Positions 44,435 through 52,867 of a DNA stretch of 64,000 bases are shown here, piece after piece. A program made the translations under genes and the position numbers. The notes below the pieces were generated by a model. That model was not told the DNA's origin. It did no database searches and saw only the letters and a program-made list of their open reading frames with translations. Source of the stretch: a bacterium (GTDB lineage: Bacteria; Bdellovibrionota; UBA1018); contig JAIEMT010000008.1 of assembly GCA_019751945.1 (NCBI GenBank), positions 26,220 to 90,219 of the forward strand. Reading direction: 5' to 3'. Within the stretch, counting starts at the first letter, position 1, and every line of letters starts with the position of its first letter.

Positions 44435-45520
44435 CTATTTGAAGGAATGCTTCAAAACCAAACGGCGAGCTTTGTTGAGCTCGAACAAAATATATTCTGA
44501 AGAGTAGGCTCGATAGTCCCAGGCTTTTGTTTGCTGAGAAAGATACCCCAAAAAATCTTTGGCAAGGGTTCTACTCAATGAGGTCTCTAAAACAGCGGAG
44601 CCATCTCCCCAGGGAAGCAGAGTCAAGTTCTCCAAGATCTTTACTCGAAGCGCGACATCAGAATCGCCAGCGTTTGAAATATCTACTGCCGAAATTTGGG
44701 TGCCGTTCTCATTCAAGGTTCTCACAAAATCCATGAAAGACTCTCGCGATGTTAAGTCTAGAAGCACCACCGAGATTTTCCCATCTCGCGCAAGCTTTCG
44801 AGCTCGGTCATAGAGAACATCACTTCCCAAAATCGTCGACTCGTCAAATCCCCCACCAACTGCGACGTACTTTCCGAGATCATAGGATTGGAAAATCCAG
44901 GCGGGTAAGAGCTCACAGAGCCCAGCACTTTGAACTCCTACTGGGGGCTGGTTGAAGGCCTGATCTTGATGAAGACCCAGCCGATGAAAGTAAGAGATCG
45001 AGACCAGGGGCAGACGACTACAGATATCCGAATTCAGCTGAGGCTTACCAATAACCGCGTGATACAAAATACGGGAGAGATATGCACTTTTCCCTCGAAA
45101 GCCGAGGCGAGTTTCGAATCCTGGGCGCAGTTCATCTCCCAATAAAAAAGCGAGAAACTCTTCTCGAGTCTTAGCCTCCCGAAGAAATTCCAAGATCAAA
45201 CGATTAAAAGCGACCGTCAAAACGTCATAGTCCACCTGAATGATTTCACTAAAACCGCCAATGGTTCCGACATTTAAAGTTCGGAAAGTTCCTACGGAAA
45301 TGAGGGCTCCAGAGCGATTCTTCACCCAAAGAACCTGATCGGCGTCACCTTCCTCATTGGGCCAGATAAAACGGCCATTCAAGATCGGTACCTGGTCTAC
45401 GGCCACAGGTGTAAAAAAACTATTTCTATAGGGGTAACGTCCATCCCAAAGCTCTTGAGCAAATGAGGACTGACTAAAGAGAACAAACCATAATATTAGG
45501 GCAGATCTCAGCACTTTCAA
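44435..45520 (-). CDS. Exported protein of unknown function, 361 aa
   Basis: A signal peptide (LILWFVLFSQSSFAQEL, cleavage after FAQ or SFA) is followed by a mixed alpha/beta mature protein. IDVSNAGDSDVALRVKILENLTLL and KISVVLLDLTSRESF suggest Rossmann-like alternation; the last ~100 residues could form a compact domain, but no family is recognised. The start is either TTG at 45520 or GTG at 45514; both lie within a perfect AGCACTTT-C-AAAGTGCT palindrome. A TATAAG element ends only about 10 nt upstream, so the transcript would have a very short leader. Confidence 0.62.
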   Translation of the reverse strand: MKVLRSALILWFVLFSQSSFAQELWDGRYPYRNSFFTPVAVDQVPILNGRFIWPNEEGDADQVLWVKNRSGALISVGTFRTLNVGTIGGFSEIIQVDYDVLTVAFNRLILEFLREAKTREEFLAFLLGDELRPGFETRLGFRGKSAYLSRILYHAVIGKPQLNSDICSRLPLVSISYFHRLGLHQDQAFNQPPVGVQSAGLCELLPAWIFQSYDLGKYVAVGGGFDESTILGSDVLYDRARKLARDGKISVVLLDLTSRESFMDFVRTLNENGTQISAVDISNAGDSDVALRVKILENLTLLPWGDGSAVLETSLSRTLAKDFLGYLSQQTKAWDYRAYSSEYILFELNKARRLVLKHSFK

Positions 45521-45529
45521 AGTGCTGAC

Positions 45530-45588
45530 CTTATAACACAGGGTAGTTTAGCGCTCCAGATTTATTACATTATTACTGTGTTATAAAG
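45530..45588. promoter_or_regulatory. Divergent pair of TGTGTTATAA promoter-like elements
   Basis: CTTATAACACAG at 45530-45541 and CTGTGTTATAAAG at 45576-45588 are inverted copies separated by 34 nt. The left copy points to the 361-aa gene. The right copy points into the 45.6-45.9 kb gap, where no plus-strand gene starts, so it could drive a non-coding transcript. Confidence 0.5.
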
Positions 45589-45678
45589 ACAGGACTAGTA
45601 AACCAACCCGGGCAGCTCTCGTCTTAAGAGTCCCCAGGTTTACAGAATGCTGTACCCAAGAACTTCCTCAGTTCGCTC

Positions 45679-45804
45679 TCAACAGTGAGCAGCTAACGCT
45701 ACTAGAAACAGCAAAAGCCTGGACAGAACGATGAGAATCCAGGTCCTCCGCTTAAGTATTTCCAGCTTCAGCCGATAGGTATAATACTTGGTGGTATTAT
45801 CCAT
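45679..45804 (-). CDS. 41-aa putative membrane micro-protein
   Basis: An ATG at 45804 opens a 41-codon frame: a polar start (MDNTTKYYTYRLKLEI), a basic patch (LKRRT), then one hydrophobic helix of about 20 residues (WILIVLSRLLLFLVALAAH) and a final Cys. GGGGGT lies 6 nt before the ATG and would act as ribosome binding site; it is buried in a hairpin (45811-45835). It lies in a 458-nt gap otherwise without genes. It resembles small type I toxin or membrane-stress peptides in shape only. The reading of this frame as a gene is tentative. Confidence 0.4.
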   Translation of the reverse strand: MDNTTKYYTYRLKLEILKRRTWILIVLSRLLLFLVALAAHC

Positions 45805-45810
45805 ACGATC

Positions 45811-45835
45811 ACCCCCGTTTCTTTAGGACGGGGGT
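45811..45835 (-). promoter_or_regulatory. Hairpin covering the micro-ORF ribosome binding site
   Basis: ACCCCCGT and ACGGGGGT form a perfect 8-bp stem with a 9-nt loop. On the minus strand the 3' arm contains the GGGGGT that precedes the ATG at 45804, so folding would hide the start. On the plus strand it could instead help end a transcript from the element at 45576. Confidence 0.45.
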
Positions 45836-45978
45836 AGATCCCTCTACTCTGCCCGGGTCGGCGGCAACTTAAAAAAACAAAATCTATGCTCGTCTGGGGA
45901 GGTCTTTAAGGATCTTTTAAACACCGAATTTAGAAAATGGGTCTCATTTCTGCACTCTAGGAACAAGCTGACAAAACT

Positions 45979-46830
45979 CTACAGAAGCGCTGCGCTGATC
46001 ACAGCTCCAAGCGCGGTTTTGTCCGCGGTGATTTCATTGTTCGTGTAAATGAGGAGGTACGGCCCAACGGTGAACTTGGGCGAAACCACCCAAGTAATTC
46101 CCGGCTCGATCGCGCTCATCACGGTGCGGAACTGGAGGGGCGCATTCATCCCCACGTCATGATTCAGTTCCAATTCGTAACCCATTACGAATTTCAAACT
46201 CTTGGAGAACGAGTACTCGACATACGGATCCAACCACAGTTTGAAAGTCTTTCCACTCGAAACCCCGGCGTAGCCTTTCAATTCCGTCCAGGCGCCGACC
46301 GCCCAACGCGATTCGGGAATTTGATACTTAATGGAGGGCGTGCTTTTGAAACCCACGGACATGTCACGAGCCTTAGATCCATCGCTCGTCGCCGCTTGAA
46401 CAATCAAGTTGGCAGAAACTCTTAGGCCATTGCTGTTCACCACGTTGCGGTGAAAGGTTTTGACACCGACGTCGCCTAAAACAAATCCACGCCCCTGCAC
46501 CGGATAGAGCCAGAAGGGCATCGTAATGCCGACACCGATGCTCGGCTCGACCATGTAGGCAGCGGTGATTTCACTGTCGAAGTTAATGAGGCCGCGATCA
46601 CTCGGCCGGCCATCGTAACCCGCGCTACGCGCCGATGTCGGCTCAGTAAACGATGCGCCGTGATAAATGGCGAAGTAGCTCAGGTGAACATGATCTAAAA
46701 AACTTTTAGTTTGGGATTCCGAACTGCTTCCAGATGCAGGCGCATCCGGTTCCATTGCTGCGAGCGCTTGCGCTGCGTTGCTTAAAGAAAATACGAACAC
46801 CCATCCTGCAATCCAAAAATTTTTCTTCAT
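45979..46830 (-). CDS. Outer-membrane beta-barrel protein of unknown function
   Basis: A 283-aa protein with a signal peptide (SNAAQALAAMEP) and a short Pro/Ser/Gln linker. About twelve amphipathic strands follow (HLSYFAIYHGASF, ITAAYMVEPSIGVGITMPF, VGAWTELKGYAGVS, FKFVMGYELELNHDVG), which fits an outer-membrane barrel. The pattern resembles transporter or MetA-pathway phenol-degradation barrels, with no firm match. GGGGGAAAG lies just before the ATG. It is divergent from the large membrane glycosyltransferase gene at 46900. Confidence 0.65.
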   Translation of the reverse strand: MKKNFWIAGWVFVFSLSNAAQALAAMEPDAPASGSSSESQTKSFLDHVHLSYFAIYHGASFTEPTSARSAGYDGRPSDRGLINFDSEITAAYMVEPSIGVGITMPFWLYPVQGRGFVLGDVGVKTFHRNVVNSNGLRVSANLIVQAATSDGSKARDMSVGFKSTPSIKYQIPESRWAVGAWTELKGYAGVSSGKTFKLWLDPYVEYSFSKSLKFVMGYELELNHDVGMNAPLQFRTVMSAIEPGITWVVSPKFTVGPYLLIYTNNEITADKTALGAVISAALL

Positions 46831-46899
46831 CTTTCCCCCAGCCGTTGCGGCGTCCTCTCCCCTTACGGGAACGCCCCCATTTCGGCAATGGGGAAAAGC

Positions 46900-48378
46900 A
46901 TGCTATGTTGCACAAACATGCCAAAAAAGATTTCCTCATTTCGAAAACAGGAAACCTGGATCGGAATTGCTTTAGGCACGTTTGTGATCAGCTCGCTTCT
47001 CCGATTCTTCGTTCATCCTAGTGGCGGACACGTCCACAGGCAGTCTGACACCATTGGAATGTCCCTAGAATTCGCAGAACGAATTCGAGAAGTTGGAATC
47101 TCCGCGTTAGATTTTATTTTTTATCCCCGCATTTTGCAAAGAGGGCTTCTAGATGGAATCAACGCAGCGGAATTTCCATTGCTGAATATCCTGGGAGCTC
47201 CCGCGTTTTTGATTAGTTCCAATCCGCAATATGGCGTCTTCTTTTCAGCACTGTTGATTCTTGGGCTCAATCTCTTTGCGGCGTATGTTTATCTGCCCCG
47301 CCTACTGAAAGCCTGGAAGCTTTCGATCTCTCCTCAGATGTCGCTGCTACTTTGGTTTACTGCCGGGACCCTGGCAAACCAAACTCACACCGTCATGCCG
47401 GAAGGATTCGCATTTCCACTGATGGTGATGGGAATGGTGGAATTGCTGGAGTTTCGAAACCGCGCGCGGTTTTTTGGGGCTGCCGTTCTCTGTGGGTTGG
47501 CGGTAGCGGTGAAACCGACAGTCGTTCTTTCTTTGGGGGCTCTTGCGGCACTGCCGATTTTCATTCCGAATTACCAAAGGCATTGGAAACAGCTTCTACT
47601 AGGACTTGGGATCAGTCTGATCTTTCCCGCCTGGTGGTACACAATGCACGCTCATTCCATTTTGAGTTTCGCCGAAGGTCCGCAGATTTTTGCGCTGGCA
47701 ACATTGAACCCCTTCAAAAAACTGGGCGAGGTCGGCGTCAGCGGAATTCTCTGGCTCATCGGAAGAGAAATCCACACCGGTCAGTTTCCATTTCTGGTGG
47801 GCTGGTTCTTTATCGGACTAGCTATTTATTTTAGAGAATGGATTCTTCTCGGGCTTTATCTTTTATCTTTAGTGGCTGCGGTTTCTCTCGACGGTGCGCA
47901 CATTATTCCTCATCGCTATTATTTCATCGGGACTTCGATGTTCTCGATCTTACTCATGGCCAAGTTACTCGGAACGATGGAAAAAAATCGCCGGCTGAAA
48001 CTGATCACGGTTTCTCTTTTAGTCTGGGGAGTTTTGTTCAACGGCCGAATTAATTTCTGGGTGTGGGGGCGGGAATCCCAGCTCGGTAACATCGACTATT
48101 GGAAAATGGGAAGCCAAGCCCGCGACGCAATAGCCCCCCGGTACCACTTAGTGACTGACGATCCTGTCTATCCTCAGAAGCTCCTTTATATAGGGCGCTC
48201 TGGAACTCTCGGCACAGATGTCTATGCGACCTGCACGACCCCGCTCTATTCTCAGATTCCGCTCGCACTGGTGAGTAATACCCCGCCGCCAAAGAAGGAT
48301 TTCTGTCACGGGCGCAAACTGGTTCGCAGGGAGATCGAGACCTCCTTTGCGAAGTGGTACATCACGTTGGTGAACTAG
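46900..48378 (+). CDS. Polytopic membrane glycosyltransferase-like protein (GT-C fold)
   Basis: About 492 aa with ten to twelve membrane helices and a C-terminal extracytoplasmic part. The first loop carries GGHVHRQSDTIGMSLEFAER, where QSDT resembles the acidic catalytic loop of GT-C enzymes (GT39/ArnT/PMT). These transfer sugars from polyprenyl-phosphate carriers outside the membrane. The match is by topology and this loop only. ATGs at 46900 (with GGGG 6 nt upstream) and 46918 are both possible. Its stop meets the convergent methyltransferase gene with 4 nt of overlap. Confidence 0.65.
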   Translation: MLCCTNMPKKISSFRKQETWIGIALGTFVISSLLRFFVHPSGGHVHRQSDTIGMSLEFAERIREVGISALDFIFYPRILQRGLLDGINAAEFPLLNILGAPAFLISSNPQYGVFFSALLILGLNLFAAYVYLPRLLKAWKLSISPQMSLLLWFTAGTLANQTHTVMPEGFAFPLMVMGMVELLEFRNRARFFGAAVLCGLAVAVKPTVVLSLGALAALPIFIPNYQRHWKQLLLGLGISLIFPAWWYTMHAHSILSFAEGPQIFALATLNPFKKLGEVGVSGILWLIGREIHTGQFPFLVGWFFIGLAIYFREWILLGLYLLSLVAAVSLDGAHIIPHRYYFIGTSMFSILLMAKLLGTMEKNRRLKLITVSLLVWGVLFNGRINFWVWGRESQLGNIDYWKMGSQARDAIAPRYHLVTDDPVYPQKLLYIGRSGTLGTDVYATCTTPLYSQIPLALVSNTPPPKKDFCHGRKLVRREIETSFAKWYITLVN

Positions 48379-49118
48379 CTTACGGGCTTGCGTGCCACGA
48401 CTCCGCAGTAAGGAGAGAACTGGTAAGAATTCTTGGGAAGAATCCATTTCAAAACAGGAATGAGCGCACGCAGGGTCCAGAAAATCAGCTTCTGAAAGAG
48501 GTTTCGGTTTTGAACGCCGACCCAAAAATCGAAGCGCTCAAAAAATCCGGAATGAAGAATTTCAAAGCCGTCCTTTTGGAGTTCTGCGACCCAAAGATCG
48601 GGGTCCATCGACGGGAGGTAGTGACGGTCCATGTTTTCTTTATCCACTAACCAGTGAAAGAATTTTTGGAAGGTGCCTTTGAAGTTGGGGGCTGTCACTA
48701 AGAGATAACCACCTGGTGCTACAAATTCCGTGTGCCGGCGCAAGGCATCCTGCCAATTCGAAAAGTGTTCGATAAACCCATTCGAATAAACCACGTCAAA
48801 TTTCTTGTTCGGAGCCCAGGTAAAAAAGTCATGATAGGCCACCTGGCCCACGGAATACCCTTCGGACCTGAGCCAATTGGCGACCTCGGGTTCCGTTCGA
48901 GGCGTGAGATCGACACCGTTTAACTCAAAACCCAAGCGACCAAAAAAGGCGAGATAACGCCCTGGAAAACAGCCGATTTCTAAGCAGCTCCCCACCGGAA
49001 TAGTCGCTAACCAATGCTTGAGCCAATGTCGGATCTGATCCTTTTCCGAAACCTCTTCAAGTTTGAGATCGGAATAGCCTTGGTCCCAAAATTCCTGTGA
49101 ATGAAGATTTGAATTCAT
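48375..49118 (-). CDS. Class I SAM-dependent methyltransferase
   Basis: A 247-aa methyltransferase: SCLEIGCFPGRYLAFFGRLG is the SAM loop, then LNGVDLTPRT, and KFDVVYSNGFIEHFSNWQDALRRHTEFVAPGGYLLVTAP spans the core strands of the Methyltransf_11 type. The substrate is unknown; the setting suggests a sugar or polysaccharide O-methylation. The ATG at 49118 is chosen because it overlaps the preceding glycosyltransferase stop by 4 nt and starts near the fold. Confidence 0.85.
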   Translation of the reverse strand: MNSNLHSQEFWDQGYSDLKLEEVSEKDQIRHWLKHWLATIPVGSCLEIGCFPGRYLAFFGRLGFELNGVDLTPRTEPEVANWLRSEGYSVGQVAYHDFFTWAPNKKFDVVYSNGFIEHFSNWQDALRRHTEFVAPGGYLLVTAPNFKGTFQKFFHWLVDKENMDRHYLPSMDPDLWVAELQKDGFEILHSGFFERFDFWVGVQNRNLFQKLIFWTLRALIPVLKWILPKNSYQFSPYCGVVARKPVS

Positions 49119-50092
49119 CTTTTCTCCAAAACACTTTCTGCCGCTTGAAGAGAATTTTCTACCACTTTTTTCCAAGTCATCAGCTGCTGGCGGTTTGCTT
49201 CGCGGGAAGCCGTTGGGTTTGGGGGTGTCCCTCTTTTTAGAAGATCGCGAATCTTTTCAATCCATTGCCCAGAGTCCAAGGAAATGACATGGAATTGCTG
49301 AAGGTTCTCGGGAAGTCTCGGAACCCCGCCCGCCGGCGCTGAAATTACCGGATACCCGTGACCCAATGCCTCGAGTACCACGAGCGGTAGACCTTCATAC
49401 TTCGAAGGCACCAGCAATCCCAAACTCATTTCGTGAATGGAGAGAATCTGAGCAGGATCCAATCGTCCTGTCGCAAAAACTCGATCCGACGGCTCAAATC
49501 CCACACCGGGAACAGCGACGATCTTCAATTCAGGAATCTGATCGAGAAGCGTGCGCAGCATCCGTGTGTTTTTCATCGGATCGTCTCCACGTCCTACAAA
49601 ACAGAAGAATTTTCCAAAACTCTGGAGCTTGTTCCGAAGTTCTTGGGACAGAGGAGCGGGCTGCAACGCAGAATCCCAGCCGTTCCAAATGGGCACTGCC
49701 TTCTTTCCCATCAGCGTGGCTGCCTTCAAAAGATGCAACTGATCGTGGACTCCAAAAACGAGGTCGGATTGCAATACTCCCCTCACCTCACCCGCGTAGG
49801 AGCGATACCCCCCCAACCACAGAAACTCGCGACAGGCCCACATTCTTCCCAGTGTCGTACCGTGCAACGTATGAGCACGAATCGACTTCACGGATTTTTT
49901 TGGCAGAGCCCAAGGACCGTGGGTGTGAATCACATCCCAAGAGTCGTCTAAGTCGGATGGATCTGAAGATATTTTGGAGCGAATGCCCTGAGATTCTAAC
50001 TCTCGATGAAGGGAACGTGCGCAAACCTCAGCACCCCCCATCCCACCCTTCAAGTCTACAGGGGCCCACTGGAGCCAGCTTTTCACTTTCAT
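49115..50092 (-). CDS. GT4-family glycosyltransferase
   Basis: A 325-aa GT-B enzyme. The N-terminal domain starts with GGMGGAEVCARSLHREL and has DVIHTHGPWALP. The C-terminal domain has CFVGRGDDPMKNTRML and the retaining E-x7-E motif SKYEGLPLVVLEAL, followed by VISAPAGGVP. This is the classic GT4 pattern of LPS and exopolysaccharide biosynthesis. Donor and acceptor sugars cannot be deduced. It overlaps both neighbours by 4 nt, forming a three-gene minus-strand unit with two methyltransferases. Confidence 0.92.
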   Translation of the reverse strand: MKVKSWLQWAPVDLKGGMGGAEVCARSLHRELESQGIRSKISSDPSDLDDSWDVIHTHGPWALPKKSVKSIRAHTLHGTTLGRMWACREFLWLGGYRSYAGEVRGVLQSDLVFGVHDQLHLLKAATLMGKKAVPIWNGWDSALQPAPLSQELRNKLQSFGKFFCFVGRGDDPMKNTRMLRTLLDQIPELKIVAVPGVGFEPSDRVFATGRLDPAQILSIHEMSLGLLVPSKYEGLPLVVLEALGHGYPVISAPAGGVPRLPENLQQFHVISLDSGQWIEKIRDLLKRGTPPNPTASREANRQQLMTWKKVVENSLQAAESVLEKR

Positions 50093-50994
50093 GAAATTCG
50101 ACGATAGAATTTGGAATCGCGAAACTCAGTTTGGCGATCCATAAAAACGCGTTTGAAGGTCGTAAGAAAACGAATCCATCCGGGAGCCACTGTCAGACTC
50201 GCCTGCTTCACTCGACGTTTGATTGAAATTTTGTCGGAGGAAGGAGCGGTGGCAGTTGGCAGATAAGACTTCGGTGCACTTTTTTCCCAGATTGCTGCGT
50301 AATCGGTCTGCTGAGGGGTCTGAGAAAATAAAGAGACGTTCTTTTCTCGCTTTGCAACGACGAATAAATTCACCGGCCAACTATTCGAAAACATCACTCG
50401 CCCACGAACCTCCGTGGGATTGGCTACCAAATACTGACGGTGCGAAGGAGAGATTTCAATGGCGACCATCTTCTCCACCGCGTATCCATTCGAGGACGAG
50501 AGAACGTTGTAAAACAGCTCTGGGCTGAATTGGTAAAAACCATGCCCCGCTTGATTATTCGCGGGCGTCACACTGACCAAAAACCCACCGACCTTCACCA
50601 TCTCCATGGCGTTTCGAATGGCGATCGGAAAATTAAAAACATGCTCGAGTGTGCCACCATCATAGACCAGATCAAATTGCGCATGCAGTTCGGATTTCAC
50701 CGACTGGTTGAGGTCGTGCCGAATACTCGCACCTTCGTAGTCCGAAACATCCATCGAAAAAATTTCAGAACTTCCCAGCGCTTCAAATAGAGGATCGGCG
50801 GGTCCCCGATCAAAAGTAGAACTCACAAAACGAGTAATGCGATCTGCAGACACTCCTGCCTTCTTTAATGCGGGCGCTAACTCCGGCGGCTGAAAGAAAA
50901 TCTGCTGGCGCCCCAAGGTCAGGACCTTTTGGAATGGTCCCTCGGCGACGTAAACTTCGAGCAAATTCTTGGCATCTTCTAGCAAAATTCCCAT
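50089..50994 (-). CDS. SAM-dependent methyltransferase-like protein of a polysaccharide cluster
   Basis: About 301 aa. The start VLTLGRQQIFFQPPEL is followed by SSEIFSMDVSDYEGASIRHDL and then a core strand with FDLVYDGGTLEHVFNFPIAIRNAMEMVKVGGFLVSVTP, as in class I methyltransferases found in glycan clusters. The classical glycine loop is weak, so SAM binding is likely but not certain. NNQAGHGFYQFSPELFYNVL is typical of this group. The start is uncertain: an ATG at 51042 is possible, while 50994 fits the fold better; neither has a clear ribosome binding site. Confidence 0.72.
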   Translation of the reverse strand: MGILLEDAKNLLEVYVAEGPFQKVLTLGRQQIFFQPPELAPALKKAGVSADRITRFVSSTFDRGPADPLFEALGSSEIFSMDVSDYEGASIRHDLNQSVKSELHAQFDLVYDGGTLEHVFNFPIAIRNAMEMVKVGGFLVSVTPANNQAGHGFYQFSPELFYNVLSSSNGYAVEKMVAIEISPSHRQYLVANPTEVRGRVMFSNSWPVNLFVVAKREKNVSLFSQTPQQTDYAAIWEKSAPKSYLPTATAPSSDKISIKRRVKQASLTVAPGWIRFLTTFKRVFMDRQTEFRDSKFYRRIS

Positions 50995-51155
50995 AAGCGT
51001 TAGGCCCGACCATAGCAGATGGGGGGGCGATTGGGAGGGCATTTTTTGGCTTTGTAGGGAGCAAGCAACGCGAGTTGTCTCAGCGATTCATACCTATTTC
51101 CGGAGTTCATTCCTTCGGTACCCAATTGATCAGGCCTATGCTAAGGATTCTCAAT

Positions 51156-51932
51156 ATGGCCAGCAACGTCTCTAACCAGCTCACGATCATTCTTCCGACT
51201 CTGAATGAGGCTGGCAATATTGGTCCCTTAACCACTCAGATCTGGAATGAAATCGCCGATTGCCAAATCATCGTCGCGGACGATGGATCTACAGACGGGA
51301 CTCAAGAGGCCGTCTTGGCGTTGGCCAAGCAGGGTAAACCCATCCAGCTTTTAACTCGGCCAGGCAAGCCCTGTCTGACGGATTCCATCGATTCTGGAAT
51401 TCAGGCCGCACGCACTCCTTTTGTGGGATGGATGGATGCAGACCTTTCGCACCCCCCGCAGCTCATTCCGCAACTCTTGAAGTATGCCGAGACCCAGGGT
51501 TGCGCCATCGCAACCCGATTTGCTCCCGGTGGGAGTCAGAAAAAAAATACTAAGGACAGCCCCGATTCTTTTTTAGCGACGGTTCTCTCGGGAATCATGA
51601 ATTTTCTTGTTCGACATTGGCTGAATGTTTCCGTCACGGATTACACAAGCGGCTTCATTGTTTGTAAACGAGAGCTGATTGCCGACCACCGCCTCGTGGG
51701 AGACTACGGCGAATATTTTATTGAGCTTGTTTACTATCTCTCCAGAACCGGAGTGAAGATTTTTGAAATTCCCTATGAATCTCCTGCTCGTCAATGGGGA
51801 GAATCCAAAACAGGGGCCAGTTTAGGATTATTGATGCGTCGAGGAATGAAATATCTATGGCTAGCATTACGCTTGCGACTTCCAGCTCGGGCATTCGGGC
51901 GTTGGAGCCTGCAAACTCTTCCCAAAAATTAA
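51156..51932 (+). CDS. GT2-family glycosyltransferase (dolichol-phosphate-mannose-synthase-like)
   Basis: A 258-aa GT-A enzyme without membrane helices. LTIILPTLNEAGNIGPLTTQIW, IIVADDGSTDGTQE (nucleotide-binding acidic pair) and FVGWMDADLSHPPQLIPQLL (metal-binding DAD) are diagnostic of polyprenyl-phosphate sugar synthases. DYTSGFIVCKRELI is the conserved late segment. It could charge polyprenyl phosphate for the GT-C enzymes nearby. The ATG at 51156 has AAGGA upstream; the frame is open further up, but that part looks non-coding. Its end overlaps the GNAT gene by 76 nt. Confidence 0.9.
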   Translation: MASNVSNQLTIILPTLNEAGNIGPLTTQIWNEIADCQIIVADDGSTDGTQEAVLALAKQGKPIQLLTRPGKPCLTDSIDSGIQAARTPFVGWMDADLSHPPQLIPQLLKYAETQGCAIATRFAPGGSQKKNTKDSPDSFLATVLSGIMNFLVRHWLNVSVTDYTSGFIVCKRELIADHRLVGDYGEYFIELVYYLSRTGVKIFEIPYESPARQWGESKTGASLGLLMRRGMKYLWLALRLRLPARAFGRWSLQTLPKN

Positions 51933-52453
51933 ACCTCGAGGATTTGGCTCGAGCTCACCGCGCTTGCCTTCCCAAGACTCCGGCTTCGCGAGCAGGACAT
52001 TCCGCGCTTCTTAGTCTTTATCGCTCGCTTGAAAACGACCCCAATAGCCTCTTGGTTTGGGCACCCGAGACAGCCGGATTTATCTCGGGAACATCAGACC
52101 TTCGCCAAACTGAATCGCTGATTCGAGGCTCGCTCTCACTTCCCACCTTTGTGGCTTTAGCAATATCGAGCCTTCTTTCGCCGTCCCACCTCTTGGCTCG
52201 GCGCCGTTGGGAGACCAAGATTCCCCTGGAGCGCACCGGCTACATTTTAACTCTCGGCGTAAAAGACCCCGGTTCCATTCGAGGAACCGCTCTCTTGAAC
52301 GAGCTTGAGAATCGATTTAATGCAACCGGGATTCAGCAAATCTGGGTCGATACAGAAGCTACCAACGAAAGAGCCCAAGGTTTTTATCTGAAAAATGGAT
52401 ATACTCGGATGTCGCAAGATTTTGGGCACGTGCTTCTAATGAGGGAATTCTAG
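51857..52453 (+). CDS. GNAT-family N-acetyltransferase
   Basis: About 198 aa. HRACLPKTPASRAGHSALLSLYRSL starts the fold, TGYILTLGVKDPGSIRGTALLNELENRF holds strand 4 and a weakened acetyl-CoA loop (Q/RxxGxA reads SIRGTA), and QQIWVDTEATNERAQGFYLKNGYTRM is the typical C-terminal half. In its setting between GT2 and aminotransferase genes, an amino-sugar is a likely acceptor. The ATG at 51857 lies inside the GT2 gene; a start further upstream would lengthen the overlap. One nucleotide separates neither neighbour: the cupin ATG follows the stop directly. Confidence 0.78.
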   Translation: MASITLATSSSGIRALEPANSSQKLNLEDLARAHRACLPKTPASRAGHSALLSLYRSLENDPNSLLVWAPETAGFISGTSDLRQTESLIRGSLSLPTFVALAISSLLSPSHLLARRRWETKIPLERTGYILTLGVKDPGSIRGTALLNELENRFNATGIQQIWVDTEATNERAQGFYLKNGYTRMSQDFGHVLLMREF

Positions 52454-52867
52454 ATGCAAAAAATTTATCACCAAGACCATCTCCTCGGGATGATAGTTCG
52501 CGAAGAAGAATTCCTAACCGGCTACAACTTTGTATCGCCCCAAGACTGGCTCTTACAAATTGGTTTCAACAACTATCAAGGCGGTTTCAACTGCCAACCT
52601 CACGAGCATTTGCAAAGACCTGCGAACGTGATGGCAGAAGCGTCGAAGAACGTCATCGAAGTCCTCCATGTTTTGAAAGGTCGCTGCTTGCTCCAACTCT
52701 ATTGGCAAGACAAACCGGTGGAAGCAGTGGAGTTGAAAACGGGCGACTCGGCCGTCCTGGTTGCTGGCGGCCACGGAATTAAAATGTTGGAACCCACCAA
52801 GATTTTTGAAGTGAAGCAAGGTCCCTACGTTTCGCGCGACCTGGACAAGCGATGTTTCAATGAGTGA
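52454..52867 (+). CDS. Cupin-fold protein of a sugar-biosynthesis operon
   Basis: A 137-aa single-domain cupin: QPHEHLQRPANVMAEASKNV, then EVLHVLKGRCLLQLYW, LKTGDSAVLVAGGHGIKML and a final FEVKQGPYV. The two histidines (PHEH, GGHG) and a glutamate could hold a metal. The EVLxVLxGR...GDxxLLxGGHG...EVKQGPY pattern recurs in small cupins next to aminotransferases in glycan loci, as I recall it. It does not show the RGxHAHK motif of the FdtA/WxcM 3,4-ketoisomerases. It starts right at the GNAT stop and overlaps the aminotransferase by 8 nt. Confidence 0.75.
   Translation: MQKIYHQDHLLGMIVREEEFLTGYNFVSPQDWLLQIGFNNYQGGFNCQPHEHLQRPANVMAEASKNVIEVLHVLKGRCLLQLYWQDKPVEAVELKTGDSAVLVAGGHGIKMLEPTKIFEVKQGPYVSRDLDKRCFNE

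Noticed and set aside
45100..45120. tRNA T-loop-like TTCGAATCC
   Set aside because: It lies inside the 361-aa coding sequence and no cloverleaf can be drawn around it.
52454..52867. FdtA/WxcM-type 3,4-ketoisomerase
   Set aside because: It is a cupin of similar size next to an aminotransferase, but it lacks the RGxHAHK active-site motif of that family.
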